9,078 nt of DNA, from positions 1 to 9,078 of the forward strand of contig CAJUEK010000072.1 in assembly GCA_910585445.1 (NCBI GenBank). Reading direction: 5' to 3'. How positions within the stretch are numbered: position 1 is the first letter of the stretch; each line of letters starts with the position of its first letter. Source of the DNA: an uncultured Bacteroidales bacterium (GTDB lineage: Bacteria; Bacteroidota; Bacteroidia; Bacteroidales; UBA932). The notes under the pieces are model-generated. The model saw nothing but the letters and a program-made list of their open reading frames with translations, did not search any database and was not told where the DNA came from. A program made the position numbers and the translations under genes. Positions 6,669 through 9,078 of this stretch are shown here, piece after piece.

Positions 6669-6683
6669 CTGACATTTTGTCAG
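6669..6683. promoter_or_regulatory. Inverted repeat overlapping the clpB promoter region
   Basis: CTGACA and TGTCAG form a perfect 6-bp dyad with a TTT spacer. It covers the TTTG (6676-6679) that would serve as -33 element for the downstream candidate promoter. The place and symmetry suit a repressor or activator binding site. It could also form a small RNA hairpin just after secG, but no U-tract follows. The binding protein is unknown. Confidence 0.45.
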
Positions 6684-6708
6684 ACAAAGGCATTTGGAAT
6701 ATATTTTG
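6676..6708 (+). promoter_or_regulatory. Candidate clpB promoter
   Basis: TTTG at 6676-6679 is followed after 21 bp by ATATTTTG (6701-6708), which keeps the TTTG half of the Bacteroidales -7 consensus but has AT in place of TA. The spacing is right. Transcription would start near 6713, exactly at the foot of the hairpin described next, giving a leader of about 90 bases for the clpB mRNA. Confidence 0.35.
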
Positions 6709-6712
6709 ACTT

Positions 6713-6744
6713 ATAGCCGTCTGTTCTTCGGAGCGGACGGCTAT
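6713..6744 (+). promoter_or_regulatory. 14-bp UUCG-capped hairpin between secG and clpB
   Basis: Bases 6713-6726 pair without interruption with 6731-6744 (12 Watson-Crick and two G-T pairs), closed by a C(TTCG)G tetraloop, one of the most stable RNA loops. The sequence after it is TCCTGCGTAC, with no T-run, so it is not a standard intrinsic terminator. It may end the secG operon in a Rho-independent-like way, protect the secG 3' end, or form the 5' structure of the clpB leader. Placement right after a candidate promoter favours the last, but the choice is open. Confidence 0.65.
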
Positions 6745-6788
6745 TCCTGCGTACTTATGCAGCTGCCGCAGAGTCTCCGGGAATAAAA

Positions 6789-6793
6789 AGGAG
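6789..6793 (+). promoter_or_regulatory. Shine-Dalgarno site of clpB
   Basis: AGGAG lies 8 bases before the ATG at 6802. Such a site is unusual in Bacteroidota, where most genes lack one, and it supports 6802 as the true start. An in-frame TAA at 6784-6786 excludes any longer protein. Confidence 0.6.
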
Positions 6794-6801
6794 AATTTAT
6801 T

Positions 6802-8982
6802 ATGGCAGAAAACAAATTTGAAAATCTCAGCAGATTCGCCGTCAATCTCAATGAAAGGGCGGCACAGGGCAAACTCGACCCTGTCATCGGCAGGGACGAG
6901 GAAATCAGGAGGGTACTTCAGATTCTCAGCAGGAGAACAAAGAACAACCCTATTCTTGTCGGTGAACCGGGTGTCGGCAAGACGGCCATTTCCGAAGGCA
7001 TAGCACAGAAGATAATCGACGGGGATGTTCCGGAGAACCTCAAGAGCAGGAAGATATATTCGCTTGACCTCGGTGCGCTTATTGCGGGCGCGAAATACCA
7101 GGGAGAATTTGAAGAGCGTCTTAAAGGCGTGGTGAAGGAAGTCGTTGACAGTGACGGAGAGATAATCCTGTTCATTGACGAAATCCATACATTGGTCGGC
7201 GCCGGACGTACTTCCGGAGCTATGGATGCGTCGAATATTCTTAAGCCGGCTCTTGCGCGCGGGGAATTGCGTACAATCGGCTCTACTACACTTGACGAAT
7301 ATCAAAAGTATTTTGAGACGGACAAGGCTCTCGAGAGACGTTTCCAGATGGTGATGGTTGATGAACCTTCGCCTGCCGCATCCATCTCCATCATGAGGGG
7401 ACTTAAGGAGCGCTATGAGAACCATCATAAGGTCCGTATTGAAGATGACGCGCTGATAGCGGCTGTGGAATTGTCGCACCGCTATATCACTAACCGTTTC
7501 CTTCCGGATAAGGCCATTGACCTTGTTGACGAGGCAGCTTCCAAGCTGCGTCTTGAGATGAACTCTGTCCCTGAGCCTATTGCAGAGCTTGACAGCCGGA
7601 TACGCCAGCTCGAGATAGAGAGGGAGGCCATCAAGCGTGAGGGAGTTTCTCTCAAGATGGATAAGATTAAGGAGGAGCTTAAGGAGCTTGGTGAGAAGAG
7701 GGATGTCCTCAGAAGCCGCTGGAATGAGGAAAAGGATATCCTTTCGGGACTCCAGCAGGCACGCCAGAAGATGGAGGACTACAAGATAGAGGCCCACAAT
7801 GCCGAGCGTGCCGGTGACTATGGACGTGTTGCCGAGATACGCTACGGGAAAATGGCAGAGGCTCAGAAGAAAATAGATGAACTTAATGCCCGCCAGGCAG
7901 CCATCAAGGACCCTATAATCACGGAAGCCGTGACTCCGGAGGATATTGCGGAGGTTGTGGCCAAGTGGACGGGGATTCCTGTGAAGAGGATGCTGGAGAG
8001 CGAGCGCGAGAAGCTGCTCCGTATGGAGGCTGAGCTTCATAAGAGAGTAGTCGGGCAGGAGCAGGCCATCGGTGCGGTGGCTGATGCTGTGAGACGGTCG
8101 CGTGCAGGACTTCAGAACGAGAAGAGGCCTATTGGTTCATTCCTGTTCATGGGTACTACGGGTGTCGGAAAGACTGAGCTGGCCAAGGCTTTGGCGGAAT
8201 TCCTGTTCAATGATGAGAATATGATGACCCGTATCGACATGAGCGAGTATCAGGAGAGGCATTCAGTCAGCAGGCTGGTCGGTGCGCCTCCGGGATACGT
8301 CGGATATGACGAGGGTGGACAGCTCACCGAGGCCGTGAGGAGGAAGCCGTATTCGGTCATACTTCTTGACGAGATAGAGAAGGCGCATCCTGATGTGTTC
8401 AACATACTGCTTCAGGTGCTTGATGACGGACGTCTGACCGACAACAAGGGCCGCACGGTAGATTTCAAGAATACGATTCTGATTATGACATCGAACGTGG
8501 GAGCTGACATAATCCAGGGATATATGGAGCGTCTGCCGCTTGTGGGGATTGCCGGACCGGAGACTCCGGAGGGCAAGGCTGCCATTGAAAAACGTCTGGA
8601 AATGCTGTCCGAATGCAGAACACAGGTTCTTGATGTGCTCAAGAAGACAGTGCGTCCGGAGTTCCTGAACAGGATTGATGAGGTGATAATGTTCGAGCCT
8701 CTGTCACAGACAGATATACGTGATATCCTCCGGATGCAGATGGCAGACCTTCAGCACAGGCTGTCTGAAAATGGCGTGACCGTAACGTTCTCAAAGGAAT
8801 TTGAGGACTACATGAGCACCAAGGGCTACGAGCCTGCTTACGGCGCGCGTCCTATCAAGCGTCTGATGCAGAAAGAGCTTGTAAACCTGCTTGCAAAATC
8901 CATCCTGGACGGCAGGGTACACCGCGACTCTGTGATACTTGTCGATGTCAGTGACGGGCAGATTGTTGTCAGTGACAGATAG
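6802..8982 (+). CDS. clpB: ClpB-type AAA+ disaggregase lacking the N-terminal domain
   Basis: The 726-residue product is a two-ATPase Hsp100 chaperone that, with DnaK, pulls proteins out of aggregates through a hexamer pore. First ATPase domain: Walker A GEPGVGKT (54-61), pore loop KYQGE (98-102), Walker B FIDE (124-127), arginine fingers in ALERRF (176-181). A long coiled-coil middle domain (about 249-376) identifies ClpB rather than ClpA or ClpC. Second domain: Walker A GTTGVGKT (451-458), pore loop GYVGY (498-502), Walker B LLDE (521-524), sensor TSN (563-565), and RPEFLNRIDE (618-627). The usual ClpB is about 860 residues; here the roughly 150-residue substrate-binding N domain is absent, and an in-frame TAA six codons upstream shows it is not a mis-called start. 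Between TSN and RPEF are 52 residues instead of about 30 in E. coli ClpB, an inserted loop. ATPase motifs are all intact. Confidence 0.93.
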   Translation: MAENKFENLSRFAVNLNERAAQGKLDPVIGRDEEIRRVLQILSRRTKNNPILVGEPGVGKTAISEGIAQKIIDGDVPENLKSRKIYSLDLGALIAGAKYQGEFEERLKGVVKEVVDSDGEIILFIDEIHTLVGAGRTSGAMDASNILKPALARGELRTIGSTTLDEYQKYFETDKALERRFQMVMVDEPSPAASISIMRGLKERYENHHKVRIEDDALIAAVELSHRYITNRFLPDKAIDLVDEAASKLRLEMNSVPEPIAELDSRIRQLEIEREAIKREGVSLKMDKIKEELKELGEKRDVLRSRWNEEKDILSGLQQARQKMEDYKIEAHNAERAGDYGRVAEIRYGKMAEAQKKIDELNARQAAIKDPIITEAVTPEDIAEVVAKWTGIPVKRMLESEREKLLRMEAELHKRVVGQEQAIGAVADAVRRSRAGLQNEKRPIGSFLFMGTTGVGKTELAKALAEFLFNDENMMTRIDMSEYQERHSVSRLVGAPPGYVGYDEGGQLTEAVRRKPYSVILLDEIEKAHPDVFNILLQVLDDGRLTDNKGRTVDFKNTILIMTSNVGADIIQGYMERLPLVGIAGPETPEGKAAIEKRLEMLSECRTQVLDVLKKTVRPEFLNRIDEVIMFEPLSQTDIRDILRMQMADLQHRLSENGVTVTFSKEFEDYMSTKGYEPAYGARPIKRLMQKELVNLLAKSILDGRVHRDSVILVDVSDGQIVVSDR

Positions 8983-9032
8983 TATGAATTGAGTATTTGG
9001 AGGCAAGGCTGTACTTTGGCGCATTGAAAAGA

Positions 9033-9071
9033 AAAAGGGGCTTGACTAATATTTTTTAGTCTGCCCCTTTT
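9033..9071. terminator. Bidirectional intrinsic terminator after clpB
   Basis: A 9-bp stem (AAAAGGGGC 9033-9041 with GCCCCTTTT 9063-9071) is extended inward past a small bulge by GACTAA/TTAGTC (9044-9049 with 9056-9061), with a 6-base loop. The plus strand gives a T-tract for clpB; the minus strand reads CCCCTTTTTCTTTTC after the stem, an even better U-tract. It therefore can terminate transcription from both sides, which suggests a convergent gene just to the right of the window. Confidence 0.85.
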
Positions 9072-9078
9072 GTAATTA

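Noticed and set aside
6653..6709. An 18-codon frame (MAYADADILSDKGIWNIF) between secG and clpB, ending just before the hairpin, like a leader peptide
   Set aside because: It has no ribosome binding site, runs through the operator-like dyad and candidate promoter, and lacks a run of regulatory codons; likely chance.
6759..6766. 8-bp palindrome GCAGCTGC in the clpB leader
   Set aside because: It is a short self-complementary word with no loop and no second copy; too weak to call.
6505..8040. A 511-codon open frame on the minus strand opposite clpB and the end of secG
   Set aside because: It lies wholly antisense to well-supported genes with intact motifs; its product is Leu/Arg/His-rich with no recognisable domain, as expected for a codon-usage shadow.

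Overview
The window looks like a chromosomal segment from a member of the Bacteroidales (Bacteroidota). Supporting signs are the TAnnTTTG-type -7 promoter boxes, near absence of Shine-Dalgarno sites, three consecutive lipoprotein genes with Bacteroidales-type domains (OmpA-like/TPR, BACON-like, C10 streptopain-like protease), and the gene order sigma-54 activator, LptE-family lipoprotein, small TPR protein, secG. The family or genus cannot be fixed from the sequence alone.

The window is split into two divergent halves around the 3748-3914 intergenic region. The left half reads leftward. It holds a C10-family cysteine protease lipoprotein (2485-3747), a small BACON-like lipoprotein 67 bp downstream (2016-2417) that probably shares its transcript, and, with its own promoter and 5' hairpin, a 543-residue OmpA-like/TPR lipoprotein (230-1861) that ends in a clear intrinsic terminator (about 161-198). 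These are predicted cell-envelope proteins.

The right half reads rightward. A receiver-less sigma-54-type AAA+ activator with a Fis-type helix-turn-helix (3915-5153) starts almost at its own promoter. It overlaps an lptE-family gene by 4 bp; a small TPR-like protein and secG follow with gaps of 4 and 6 bp. This is a compact envelope-biogenesis operon combining LPS export and protein translocation. A 154-bp gap follows, containing an inverted repeat, a candidate promoter and a 14-bp hairpin capped by UUCG. Then comes a ClpB-type disaggregase gene (6802-8982) whose product lacks the usual N-terminal domain and has an extra loop in the second ATPase domain. A bidirectional terminator closes the window.

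No mobile elements, CRISPR arrays, tRNA or rRNA genes were seen. The most unusual items are the naturally N-domain-less ClpB with its extra loop, the regulatory architecture in front of it, the protease/small-lipoprotein pair, and the sigma-54-type regulator translationally coupled to lptE.
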